Shown here: in pieces, positions 41,100-52,439 of the stretch
How the letters are laid out: each line of letters opens with the position of its first letter
Numbering within the stretch: the stretch's first letter is position 1
Assembly: GCA_023101885.1 (NCBI GenBank)
Contig: JALPQD010000360.1
Span: 1,724,074 to 1,788,073 of the forward strand
DNA: 64,000 nucleotides
Direction: 5' to 3'
DNA from: Typhlomys cinereus
Taxonomy: Eukaryota; Chordata; Mammalia; Rodentia; Platacanthomyidae
Translations under genes and position numbers: made by a program
The notes under the pieces: model-generated
What the model was told of the DNA's origin: nothing
Database searches by the model: none
The model's input: the letters and a program-made list of their open reading frames with translations, nothing else

Positions 41100-41430
41100 G
41101 GGTTTATTCTCTCTTACGATTCCTCGTTACAGTTGTCAGTCCAGCTTGACGGGAGAGCACGCACCAACACCAGGGCCGAGGGAACTGGCCACACCATCAC
41201 CACATAACGGCTGAGAGATAGACAATCCTTACTTTCCAGACCAGCATGTCTGGTCAAGTGAACAGACAGATGCCGACTTCCTCAACCAACTCTCAGTGCT
41301 TTATTCATCTGTTCAGGGCCTAGTCCCACCCACCATAGGCTGAGCCTTCCCCATCAGTTAGACAATCTCCTGCAGGTTTGCTTTAGATCCAAGTTGACAC
41401 CTGTGCCTAACTATGACAAGGGCAGTGGTC
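41100..41430. repeat. Family X repeat, copy 3
   Basis: AAGGGTTTATTCTCTCTTAC start, GGGCCGAGGGAACTGGCCAC, then CAGTTAGACAATCTCCTGCA and GTTGACACCTGTGCCTAACT. The most complete of the three copies. Confidence 0.6.
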
Positions 41431-41959
41431 CCTTATAAAGAGAAAGGACAACGCCTGGAATTCTCATAAGTTCCCGGTCAGACTGAGAGAGAGCATTCCT
41501 GGGGGCGGGCGGGGAAGCACCCCCCCCAAGGCCACTTTCTTCACCAGTGACATCTCATTTAAACATTGCTTGGTCTGTAGCAAAAGTGGCCATGTGGGAG
41601 AGCCATCCGACTCCTTTTCCTTCCACCCATCTAACATCAGGTGGACATATCACAGCAACATTAGGGATGTTGCTGCCGTTGGTCTCAGACGCTCTCCGAG
41701 ACGTTCTTGGCTTCCAGACCGGCCAAGCCCAAGATAATTTGGTTCTGGACTTGCAGCATTCTCACCTTTCACATTCCAGCTTCTCCACTTCACTGAAGTG
41801 TCCGTCCGTCCATCAGCCCGTAAGGTGCAGCTTCTTTTCCAGAGCTTAGCTTCGTAGGAAGTGGATCCGTTTCTGGTTGCTGTTTGCAGTTACAGTAAGC
41901 ATCAAGGTTTGGAGAAGGGACTACAGGGCGGCTAAAATGATCTCTAAAGACTACACTGG

Positions 41960-42230
41960 GCTGCTGAAGAGCATCAGGCAGTGAAGCACAAGGACCTGAG
42001 TGGGGGTCTCCAGCACCACATACAAAGTGGGCTCAGCTGCACACGGCTGCGACTCCTCCCACCGCCCCGCAACATTCCTGCGCTATGGAGAATGGGGAAG
42101 GGAGGGAGTCTTTGGAGCCCACTGGCCTACCAACCAAACTGATGGGATCCCAGGGCAGTGAGAGACCTTGTCCCCAAAATAAGATGGAGAGTGATATAGG
42201 GAGATGCCTGACCTCTGTCTCTGGCACACA

Positions 42231-42279
<49 letters not shown>

Positions 42280-42450
42280 AGAGACACACACACGAAGACA
42301 CACAGATGCACCGACACAGACAGACAGACACATCACACAGACACAGACACACAGAAACACACGCACACACACACACGAAGAGAAACAGTCACACAGACAC
42401 ACAGACAGACTACAGATAGACTCGTACACATGTGCACACGCATACGCGTG
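41960..42450 (+). repeat. B4-like SINE with long (CA)n tail
   Basis: AAGAGCATCAGGCAGTGAAG, CACAAGGACCTGAGTG, CAGTGAGAGACCTTGTCCCC, GATGCCTGACCTCTGTCTCT. A (CA)n run of about 21 units starts at 42231, then imperfect CA/GA sequence to 42450. Confidence 0.7.
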
Positions 42451-42928
42451 GCCCAGAAAGTAGTCTTTCCTGCTTTTGAGCTGCATGAAATTGGACTCCA
42501 GGTGCGTGGTTACTTGCTCGGTATAATGGTTGTGAAATTCACTCCAGGCGTGGTGTGTCTGTGGGCTTATTGTCCCCGGTGTGTGATTTATGTTGCTCTC
42601 CTGAGTGGCAAGTGCCCTCCCACTGCACCAGACCCCGCCCACCCCCAGCTCAGTTTCTTCCTCCTACATATCAGGGTCCCCCGGGGTTTAGAGGCCTTTG
42701 GGTGGTATCTGCTTTGGGGCCATTCCGGGTGCAGCTGGGAGGGGTATCTATGTGGGTTCACTTTCCTTCTCCCCCCTCCCACCTCATCACAACCGCTGAG
42801 TCATGCCTGCTTGGTGTATTAGAAACGCCGAGACAGTTCTGTAAAATCACCGAGCTGGAGAGCAAAATGGACCAGACCCAAAGATCATGTTTTCTCTCAT
42901 GGGCAGATTGGAGGGGGGGATACATAGA

Positions 42929-43285
42929 TGTTGAAGGAGTTTTTCAGGAACCCCCAATGTCCGGCCAGAGCGAAGACCACAGACCACATTGCATCAAGAG
43001 ATTTCTTAGGGAGCAAATGTGCACATAGCAGCTCGGAGGTTTGTTTCCTCTGAGCTTCTACAGAGTCCAACCAGGAGCACTAGGAACAACGGTCATTCTA
43101 GTTGTATGGGAATGCTACTTTTTAACAGGAAAATACTTAGTTACTGAAGCATTTCTGGGAGAGCCGGAGCATATGAAGAAGGAGGGGTTGGGGGAACCAG
43201 TTCATGTTGAGGGAAGACCTTGCATGCCCGCCAGTGCATGCCCAGAGCCGCCATTTCATCTGGGAAGTAGTGCAGTAGCCTAACA
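42929..43285 (-). repeat. ERV 3' LTR
   Basis: Plus-strand edges TGTTGAAGGAG and CCTAACA give a TG...CA unit of 357 bp. It adjoins the polypurine tract on its right. Confidence 0.82.
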
Positions 43286-43297
43286 TTCCTCCCTTTT
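43286..43297 (-). promoter_or_regulatory. Retroviral polypurine tract
   Basis: The minus strand reads AAAAGGGAGGAA directly against the TGTTAGG start of the 3' LTR. This is the plus-strand primer site. Confidence 0.78.
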
Positions 43298-43945
43298 CGT
43301 TTATTTACATGAGGGGTGGTTGGGAAGAGGGGCCAGCAACATCAGAACTATTTCCTGCTGAGGTGGGTTGCTGTGTCTGATGTTCCTGTAATAGAAAAAG
43401 TATGGGCAGGAAAAAGTACGACATCCAATGAGGAGGATCCCCATCGACAGGGTAAAAATAGGGAGGCCGGTGTCTTGGCTTGTCTGTCTGGAGCCATCAT
43501 CAGAAGACCTGTCAGGAGAAGCATGAACGGGATGCAGCATGGAGCTAGGGAGAGTGGATCCCTGCCCATGTGAAGCCCTTCTCCTGAGGTCTCCAGCTGA
43601 GAGGCAGTCTGTAGTCAGGCGGGGCTGCCAAGGGAGGGACACAAGAATATTAGTCCACAGGCACATCAGCGAGTTGTAGGCGACCGTACATGGAGGTGTA
43701 GGTAAGGAGAGTGAGGATAAAAGTGAAAGAGTATATTAGGTCCGGGTCTCATAAAAGAAAAGCTCCTTGGAACGAGAGTTCTTTCAAGGCATCTAGGAAG
43801 TCGTCTGCAGTCCACAGTTGACTTGGGAGTGCTAATAACCCACCTTTACATCTTCTATGAACGTATAACAGCCGTTGGTGAGATGACATGATTGTCCTGA
43901 CTGTGGGAGATGGCTGACGGGATGACATCATCTCTGGACCCCTTC

Positions 43946-44909
43946 TTACCTGGCGACGTCGATGATGACGACGTCGATGAAAGTATCTGCAGGGGTAGTG
44001 GGAGAGCTGACTGTCCCTGAGAGGAAGCTGGCGGAAGTTTGGTTAGTAATCCTGTGTATCTGATTTTGAAGGAATTTGAAGGGGCAGGAGCAAGGAGGCG
44101 TAGGCTGCAGACGAGAGTTAAAGGTCCTACAAGGGGTGGTCTCCATGTGACTAAGGGGGATTAGAACCGCTAAAAGGAGAGTCTTGTGGCCATTGCTTGG
44201 GGTCTAATTGGTGGGCCAGGTCAGCCAATTCTGTTCCACCAGTCCTGATTCATTTACATAATGGCAACACTCCTCCCTCAGAGAGGCATGTTCCCCATTT
44301 TTCTGCTGTTAGATCCAAGGCTCTCCTATTTCGTAGTGCCACCCTAGCAAGGGAAGTGAGCTGTCTCTGGGTGGAGGCAAGGGAGGCTGCTATCGAAGTT
44401 ATAGCCTTGTAATGTTCCTGTTACCCATAGGTTGTGTGACCTGAAACTCCCCCCACCACCCCATAATTGCTGAGCCTGAGAAGGAAATTGTTAGGGCAAT
44501 TCCTGTCAGGACTGGTATGAGCACTGCTCTTTTTGATCTGGCCCTTGGAAGCAACCAGAGGAACTCAGATCTTCCATATAAAGTCAGCTGTGGGGCCACA
44601 GTGAGCGAGATGCACGGGCCTGGGAATTGGAATGGATATAAGGAGAGATGGAACCACTACACAGAACTGTCTTGAGGTAGCCTGCAGGGATGTTGGGATG
44701 GTAATGTTCTTGATGCAGGTTCTGTGGAAAGAAAGGTGATTGAGGCTTGACTCATAATTAGACAGAGCCGGAGGGGACGGGAGTTTTAATTTGTTCGGGT
44801 TCCCATAGGGAGACTCTGGAGAGAGGCTGGGGAAAAGGGAGATTTTGGAGGGGGGGGGTAAAATTGGGGTCACATCAACGTGCAGGCTTCTTGTAGGCCT
44901 TGTGGCCAA
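43946..44909 (-). pseudogene. env-like remnant of the ERV
   Basis: On the minus strand a surface-subunit piece (44909-44565) is followed, in another frame, by an RSKR furin-type site (about 44539-44528) and a hydrophobic fusion-peptide-like run. Then comes LRNRRALDL (about 44340-44312), the start of the conserved TM heptad/immunosuppressive-type region. A shift after it and further breaks follow to 43946, where anchor-like sequence fades out. At least two frameshifts and in-frame stops make it a fossil. Confidence 0.7.
43954..43983. repeat. 15-bp CpG-containing tandem repeat
   Basis: CGACGTCGATGATGA is followed by CGACGTCGATGAAAG, near the end of the env remnant. Confidence 0.8.
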
Positions 44910-46837
44910 ATGGCATTCCAGAGGGGAATTCCTGGGGGTTCCAGAGAACTGGTTGGGAAGTGGGCATTATGATTTCCTGCCAACAATTTCTCAGGCTGAA
45001 GATTTTTTAAAGGTTTTTCCCCTTTTATATTTCTCCCTACATCATTTCTAAATTTTAAAGGAAGTTAGCAAAGGGTGTATTCTTCCAAGGGACACAGCAA
45101 TGGGGAATGACCTTCTAAGACCTTCAGAGACCGTCCCGGCGTGGGCTGTTGTAGACCTGCCTACTGTACCCCTTAACCTTTGGAGGACCCAGACTGCTCA
45201 AGAGATGAGGGATGACAATCGCTCTGGCTACTTTCTGCTGAGTTGGGGCAAAGTAAGTGTGAGTAGTCAGCGATCCTCATTCATGAGATGCTGGGATGGT
45301 CCAGAGATCCTCAGATTTGAAGCTTTATGGATATTAGTCTGGAAGACACAAAGGAGATAAATTAAGCCTAAAAGATCTAAGCATAAGGATCAAACCATTG
45401 TAATTGGAAAGGCAGATAGGATAAACCAAAGGGGCTCAGCAATCTTACTGTGGGCACAGGTAAGAGTTAGTAAAGAAAACCTGTTACTTTGCCTGGAATA
45501 GTCACTACTTTTGTTTGGTGTAAAAACCAAGAGCTGTAAGTAAGTAATTTACATAACGGAGGTGACCTTTCTCCTCTGGCAGCTGTAAATTTCCAAAGTC
45601 ACATTCTAAGGCCTGTCCTCCCTCCCCCCCAAAATGTGAACTGTCTGAATCTTTGGGCAGAACAACCTAAATTAGTTCTCTTCCTTCTGGATTCTTAAAA
45701 GCAAAGTGACACAGGTCTTTTGGGGGCCAAAGGAACATAAAAGAACATATGCAGGGGCATTATTTCCTCACAAGAAAAGTTCTACAGATCTCTGAGCATT
45801 GTCTTGTCTTTAAGTTAGGACCACTTCTCTGATCTAAATGAAAAGCCAGATTTGATTTGTTAATGGAGCTAGTCTGTTACACAACATCTATCTCTGCTTC
45901 TTCCTGATTTAACTTTGTTTGCCATTGCATTTCCAATGCACCGAGTTTAATTTCAGGCAAGCTTTAAGCTTTTAGGGCAAAACTTTACTAAACTTTTCTC
46001 CAACACATGTCTCTGTCTTTAACTCTACAACACAAACTGTCTTTCTTGGGTCTCTAAACTACAAGCTTTCTGCTACATGCTGTCTGGATTCCATCACCCT
46101 GGGAAATCTATGGGGAAATCTATGATTTTTCTCCCTCTAGCATCTTGGATGACTCTAAAACAAGACCACGTGGATGACTTTATAACTAAAATATTCCATT
46201 AAGTCTAGACCTAGGATATTTGGGCATGTAAATGAAGGAATACCTAAAAGCCATACTATTAAGTGTGTAAGGAATCTCATGAGATGCTCAACCTGGCATT
46301 TTGGGCTTTTTTTTGCTGGATGTGAGCAGCAAATTCCTTTTTCCCATCTGATGGAAGGTAAGAGCCTCAGGCCTTGTCATTGGTTCCCAATAGAGAGGCT
46401 TGGTCCCCGGGCCCTGGGGTTCAGGGGGCAACCCTTCCCCCAATGGAGATTCCCACAGTCAAGACATGGGCCACGTGGAGGCTTTTTGGGTTCAGGACAC
46501 ATTTAAAGAATCTTTTTTCTTTCCCTGTCGGGAAGGGAATTTCAGGTTTGTCAGCTTGGGCGTGCCTGCTAGTATTCTATCCCCGTAGGCAAATATCAAG
46601 CTTTGATTTCTTTGTTTCCTGTTTTTTTCTTCTTTTTTAGTTTGGGAAAAATATATATGAATTTATCTGACCTCCTTAATTCCTCTTTTTTATTTTTCCC
46701 AACTTGGGCCAGAGACCCTTATAAATATAATAGTTAAACTCTATAAGATCTTAAACACTTAAACACTTAGGAATTAGGATTTTATGAGTAACCAAATCTC
46801 TGTCTAATCAAGACAGAGACAATTAAAAAACACTTGA

Positions 46838-47095
46838 GGAGCTGGAGCGGTGGCTCAGGTCCTGAGTTCGGATCCTAGACCCCATGTATAGACACCGGGC
46901 GGAAGCGGGGGCAGCCTGTGTTTCTGGTCCTGGTAGGGTGGAACCTGTGAATCCCCAGGCAGAGTAAACAAGGAGGAGGTGGAGGCGGTCCATGGTGGTT
47001 CCCGAATTCGTCCGTGGTTCTACACAACACACACATACATACACACACGCACGTGCACACACACACATACACAATTGAATAAATAAAAAAAAATA
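46838..47095 (+). repeat. SINE inserted in the ERV
   Basis: GGAGCTGGAGCGGTGGCTCA head, GTCCTGAGTTCGGATCCTAG, GAGGAGGTGGAGGCGGTCCA, CA tail. It inserted after the provirus and carries a shortened head. Confidence 0.82.
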
Positions 47096-48592
47096 TATAT
47101 ATAAAAACACTTGAATGCATGAAGCTCAATTCCTAACAGGTATATTTCTGAGGCTCAATGCCTTTTCTTCTATAACATGGAAAAAGCATAACAGATAACA
47201 TTTCCTTTACCCATAATATCTAATTTTTAATCTTCTCATAAATCTAACATCCCACAAACTTTCACAACATACTTTAACCTATTTCTTTTAAGTAAACAAC
47301 TCATAAGCCTTCTGTACATTTAAGTAACGTATCTCATCCCATAAACCTTCTCCCAAACCTTCTGTACATATTCCAGTTTTCTAAGTAACATATATATTTT
47401 CTTTCTTCTATTTGATGGTTCCCTGCTGTTTTCACATTAGATATCCCTCAAGAAATGTTGTTTAAAGGAGCAATAACAGTAGACCTCATCTTTAAAAGAA
47501 ATTAAGAGTTGAGTGTGATTTGGTAATTTTAAAAGAAAAGTTAATATGAACGTCTAAGCAGATATCAAGACACTATTAAATGTGGAATGAACATGCAGCA
47601 CATGGCTAGAACTCTGTAGGCATAGTATAGCATCTATAATTAGGACATGGCACTAGAGACATTGACAAATCATTGTATCTGAATTAAGGTAGCTGTAGCA
47701 GAACATACGAGTACACTTGAGAACATGGTATTAGAAGGCAGATTTGTCTCAAGAAAGGGAGCTCATACATATCTGCAAAATGAAGAAATTCCAATGAATT
47801 TCTCAGAAATAAGTTATATTTTTTTTCTTTCTGACCCCTAAATATGTTGGCATAAGATTCCATAAAAGAAGTTGGAGGAATGAGTAAGTTTATAGTGGCT
47901 TTGTTATTTTGGGAACACATGGGAAAAATCTTTAAAAAGAATTATGAAAGCGATGTTATCAGATCCTCAGTAAGAACACAATATCACCTTTTGTGAACTT
48001 CATCAAAATCAGGATCAAACAAGATAAAGTATTAAGTACATACTTAGGCCTTTCAATGTTACCAAAATGTTAATTTTAAATGTGCATATGTGTTTTAATT
48101 GAGCATGCCAAATAATGAATAGAGTCAAAAACTAAAATAAGAATATAAGCACGCAATAAGATGAAAAAAATTGAAGTGGCCACAATTTTATTATTTTGAA
48201 ACACAAAACACACATATTACGTGAAATCTAGGTAACCACACAAGCCAAAACACTCTTAAAATGAGATCATCACAGACAAAACACAAAGAACAACAGACAT
48301 TTTGGTCTCTCCAGTACAGTGGGGGCAGAGGCTTTCTTTTCCTTGGTTGCTTTAGAAACTAGAATAGAGGTATTATCGGGGGAATTAAATTCCAAATGAA
48401 GAATGGCGCCACCACAAATAATACAAACAGAACAGACACAACAAGAAACACTTTTCTGGTACCAGGCGGTAATGCCCTGCAAAATCTCCGTAGGCCGGGA
48501 GACATCCCCGACAGGACAAGCAAGTCCTGACTAAACGGATAAATCTTGACTTTTGCATTACCCGAGTTCAAGCTAAACAAGACCAATAAGGT

Positions 48593-49088
48593 TCAGTGGG
48601 AGAAGGTCGTGGAGGTCACAGATGTGTGTAGAATAAGAGGTAAACGAGGAGAGCTGGAGGCCAGACAGCAGTGAGGTTCTGCATAAGTTCTAGCCTGATC
48701 CCAAGTGCACTTCTGCTCCTCAGAGAGAAGGGTATGGATCTGGGAAAGGTCAGAGAGTGAAAATGGAATGTGAACACGGACCACCCCCCTCCGCTCCCTC
48801 TACCTCCTGCAAGGGAGCATCCGAGCTTGGGAGCATGTGTTGGGAGGGCTGGGCAGAGGGTGGGAGAGGAGCAGTGGGGAAGCCTGGTGCTGGTAGGCAG
48901 GGGAGTGTGGGTGAACTGTCTGAGGCTGAAAAGGCATAAAGCAGAGGAGGGGTGGGGTGGAGATGAAGATGGCTGGAGGGTGAGAAATACAGGTTTAGGA
49001 TTACAAGGAAAGCATGCATCAGGTTTAGAACGTAGAAAAGAGAATGTTCGGATAAAGGGAATCTCTTTCCATTTGCCTGGATGCTCAC
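48593..49088 (-). pseudogene. gag-like remnant of the ERV
   Basis: Overlapping broken frames show a proline-rich segment (LPCLPAPGFPTAPLPP) followed by VHIPFSLSDLSQI, which resembles the matrix/p12-to-capsid start of class I retroviral Gag. Stops and frame changes interrupt it. No zinc-knuckle is visible. Confidence 0.55.
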
Positions 49089-49406
49089 AGTTTTATAGAT
49101 CTTGAATAATGTTCGGGTCTAAGAGCCATTAATAGTCCACTTAGATTGGTTATCTAAGGGATATTGGGGCCAACAGGGCCTTTAGATTGTGTAGGAGGCA
49201 ACCGAGAGGGCATTTGGCCAGGGTCGAGAGACTTGCCCGTGATCTGCCTGGACCAGGTTTTGGATAGACGGAAGAGGCATCCCTAACTGCTATCAAAACA
49301 GATTGGGGACTGAATTCAATAATCCCCGTCTGTCATCACCAGTGAGAACTGAATAGTTGGGCCAAAGCCATAGAGAACCTTAACACCTAACAGCAAGAAT
49401 TTCGGG

Positions 49407-49408
<2 letters not shown>

Positions 49409-49462
<54 letters not shown>
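49409..49462. repeat. (GA)n microsatellite in ERV leader/gag
   Basis: About 26 uninterrupted GA units. They appear as a Leu-Ser run in the minus-strand frame. Confidence 0.95.
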
Positions 49463-49466
<4 letters not shown>

Positions 49467-49819
49467 TAGTGATTCAGATCAGTAGAATAGGGTCCCATGG
49501 CAGAAATGAGGTGGGTGCCAACCAAAGGCCCACCGGCCACTATGCTAGACAACACCCTAAGGAGTTCACTGTGGTCTATTGAAGACTGTAGTGAGGGGTA
49601 TCTCTCTGCCTCAAAGAGAACCAAAAAGGAACACTAGACACTGCTTAGTCGTTTCCCCAGGCTCAGAGAAGCATTTTCAGGGTGGATAGGTGGAACTTAC
49701 CAATGGAAGACAGGTAGTGCGTACAGAGAGCAACTGGGGAAATGGAAGGTGAACGCTGGTCTGGGTTTGGAGCTCGGCCAAACAGGGACAAATTACCAGA
49801 ATAAAATCCGGGGACCCTG

Positions 49820-49837
49820 TCCTAGGTTTCAGCACCA
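49820..49837 (-). promoter_or_regulatory. Retroviral primer-binding site, tRNA-Phe type
   Basis: The minus strand reads TGGTGCTGAAACCTAGGA. It matches the complement of the 3' end of tRNA-Phe (TGGTGCCGAAACCCGGGA) at 15 of 18 positions and lies three bases from the LTR. Confidence 0.72.
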
Positions 49838-49840
49838 TTA

Positions 49841-50236
49841 GGGGCTTTTTGGGAATCCCCGATGTTCAGCGAGAACAAAGACCGCAGATCATATTGCATC
49901 AAGAGATTTCTTAGGGAGCAGAATGGGTGTCTAGGCACACGTGCGCGGAGCGGCATGGAGCTTTGTTTCCTCTGGGCTTCTACAGAGTCCAACCAGGAGC
50001 ACTAGGAGCAACGGTCATTCTAGATTTTCTACTTTGTATGGGAATTCTACTTTTTAATGGGGAGAATACATAGTTATTGAAGCATTTCTCGGAGAGCTGG
50101 AGTCCGCTGGCAGGAACCTGTACATGAAGAAGGAGGGGCCGGGAGATCCAGTTCAGGTTGAGGGAAGAGCACGCATGCCCACCGTGCATGCCCAGAGCTG
50201 CCATTTCATCCGGGGAAGTAGAGCAGTAGCCTAACA
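49841..50236 (-). repeat. ERV 5' LTR
   Basis: On the minus strand it starts TGTTAGGCTACTGC. It shares with the other LTR the blocks CATTGCATCAAGAGATTTCT, TCTACAGAGTCCAACCAGGA and ACGGTCATTCTAG (plus-strand notation). About 40 bp longer than the 3' copy through small indels. Confidence 0.82.
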
Positions 50237-50594
50237 GATATACCATAAAAGTGGAAGGGAGAAGGAAACTGTCTAAAGAAAGGCAGGAAGGAGGGGTAAG
50301 AGAGAGCAAGGAGAACTCAGGCTGCACGCATTCTCTTGTGCACATGTGAAACGCATGTGGAAGTTTCTATATATCTGAGTATGTCAGGGAACTAGATGGG
50401 ATCCTGAGGTCTCCAGGGAACAGGGGAGGAGAAGGGGAAGGTAATGGAAGGGGGGGTGGCAGGCAAACAGAGGAGGAGCCATGGCTGAGGAAAGGAAGGG
50501 GGGTGCTGAGGAGCTCAGAGGGGTGGAGGTCGCCGAGTAAGAACAATACGTGAGCAAATTTCACCATGAAACCTGCCTCGGCTTTGCACACGAG

Positions 50595-50800
50595 TTAAGA
50601 AATTAACAAAAAGGGTGGATATGCAGGTGTGAACGTAGGAGACTGTGTGAGGGAGAGGAAAGGATCCAAAGGGAGTCAAAGGAGGGGGATGGTGGGAGGG
50701 GGAGGGACTCTTGGGTAGATATGAGCAAAATACAATGATGTACTCACATCAAATGTTGTAATAATGAGAGTATTAAGTAAAATATGAAGAAGCTACAGAA
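50595..50800 (+). repeat. L1 3'-end fragment, sense
   Basis: GGGGGATGGTGGGAGGGGGA, GATATGAGCAAAATACAATG and ATGTACTCACATCAAATG fit a rodent L1 3' UTR end. Confidence 0.5.
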
Positions 50801-50947
50801 GCAGGGGGAATATGCAAATGGGTCTCCAAACTGGTTGCAGGGACTTACCTATGCCTTCTAGCACCGAAAGTGAAAAATGAAAAGCTGTCAGAGACCCAGT
50901 GGAGGCGACAAGCCATGGCCAAGTGGATCATAGCTGGCCTTTGCATG

Positions 50948-51190
50948 GGCTGCAGAGATGGCTCAGGGGTTAAGACTCTGCCTCACAAGCAGAAGGTCCT
51001 GAGTTCAGATCTCCAGATCCCACACACACACAAAAAAAATGCCAGGAGGAAAATGGTGTTGGCCTTAACTTCTGGCCCTGGTGAGTGGAGCCTAGGAATT
51101 CCCAGAGAGAAGCATGAAGGAGGTAGAAGCAATCTAGGATGATTCCTGAAGTCATCCTTGGTCCTCCACAGGGACACACAGTGCCGTCTG

Positions 51191-51221
<31 letters not shown>

Positions 51222-51245
51222 AACAAACAAATAAATAAATAAATA
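50948..51245 (+). repeat. B2-superfamily SINE, sense, nearly complete
   Basis: GGGCTGCAGAGATGGCTCAG, GGTTAAGACTCTGCCTCACA, GGTCCTGAGTTCAGATC, body to TCCACAGGGACACACAGTGC, then (AC)n, (AAAC)n and (AAAT)n. One of the best preserved copies here and a good reference for the family. Confidence 0.87.
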
Positions 51246-51289
51246 AGAAACAAAATGCTCATAAGCTCTTAGGCCATTGGGGCTGCTCA

Positions 51290-51640
51290 GGGCTCTCCCT
51301 CCAGGTGGGGTAAACGTTCTCCAGCTGTTGGCAGCTGCTTCGTCTGAAGACCCCTGGAACTGGCCCCAGGTCCTCCCAGACCTGTCCCAAGAGGTCAGGA
51401 CTGCACCCGGGCTGGTGCTGTGAAGCTCATTCTGCGTCAACCCCACCACTGTCCCTGATGCTGTGTCCTCTGGTTGAAGACCACTAGCCCTGCTCTTCTG
51501 TCCGTCCCCTGCTTCCAAGTCCAGCTGTTTCGTCTTGCAGATCCACCTCCAGGCCAGGCCCTGTCTTGACCCCTCAGGACCCAAGGACAGTGTCTGCTCA
51601 GCTGTCAGAGTGTCAAGTGATACATCTGTCCAGGTAACAC
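51290..51640 (-). other. Unassigned open region, minus strand
   Basis: About 110 codons stay open on the minus strand across 51.3-51.6 kb (Gly/Ser/Gln/Asp-rich, with SGLQPEDTASGTVVGLTQNE). The composition vaguely recalls the patch at 40.6-40.8 kb. No family recognised. It may be chance. Confidence 0.2.
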
Positions 51641-52092
51641 ATTGTCAAACTAGCCACTGCCCAGGTAGGGCTCTGAGACCCCACAGCCGGGGTCTCCTCT
51701 CACTAGCGGTTGCTCATCTTTCTGTTTCCTGGTCTGGAAAAGGGAGGAAGACAGAAGGACTAGTGAGAAGACATACGCCAACCACCCGAAACAGAGCCCT
51801 ATGGCTCCTCTTGTGGGTGCCAGAGTAGAGACCACAACTCCACTCTAGCTAGTCTGTCCTGAGGAGAAGTGTACCCACTGTGACCAGATCTTTGGAGTGT
51901 TCTAGAAAAGTGGGAAATTTGGAATGGAGTCTCCAATGGCTTGGCTCATGTAGTCAGTATGTTTTTTTTTTTTTTTTGACAAAATATCTGACAACAGCAA
52001 GTAGGGAAGATGAGGATTGTTCTGGCTTCCGGTTGAGTCTAGCCACAGCGGCAGCGGGGAAGGCAGCTGGTCACGGGCGACCACAGTCAAAA

Positions 52093-52123
<31 letters not shown>

Positions 52124-52439
52124 GCACGAGGGGAGCTTAGTTCACTTTCTCCTTTGGTTCAGCTTGTAAGATGAGGCTGGCCCACTTTCAGGGTGGATCT
52201 CCCCTTCTCCATCTGGACACATCTGGAAACATCCTCTAGGACACACTAAATCCAGGACCGTTGCTAGTAAAGTCTGCCAGTGCTGGTAATTGAGGGAACC
52301 AGGGCTGGATGCCTGGCGCTGCCAGAGAAAGCCTTCACGACCCCCTCTGGTGGTGCCTTGGAGCTTCCAAGTCACGTCTTGATTCCCACCCGACAGTTTC
52401 TCTGAGGGATTTGAATGCTTCTGTGTCTGCCCTGCCTTG

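Larger units (their letters stand above)
42929..50236 (-). mobile_element. Broken endogenous retrovirus (class I-like), minus strand
   Basis: Two related LTRs in direct orientation flank 6.5 kb with a primer-binding site (49820-49837), a polypurine tract (43286-43297), a gag-like remnant (about 48.6-49.1 kb) and an env-like remnant (about 43.95-44.9 kb). The order PBS, gag, env, PPT fixes the minus orientation. Reading frames are broken by stops and frameshifts. I see no reverse-transcriptase signature between gag and env; that part (45.4-48.5 kb) is AT-rich and non-coding, with a SINE at 46.84-47.10 kb. A clean target-site duplication is not visible. The element cannot be functional as it stands. 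Confidence 0.82.

Noticed and set aside
42085..42822. 245-codon open frame
   Set aside because: A His/Thr run from the (CA)n tail of a SINE, joined to unique sequence without splice or start support.
43348..43569. Minus-strand frame with a signal-peptide-like start, considered as an env start
   Set aside because: It lies downstream of the TM remnant in the proviral orientation, so it cannot be the normal env start.
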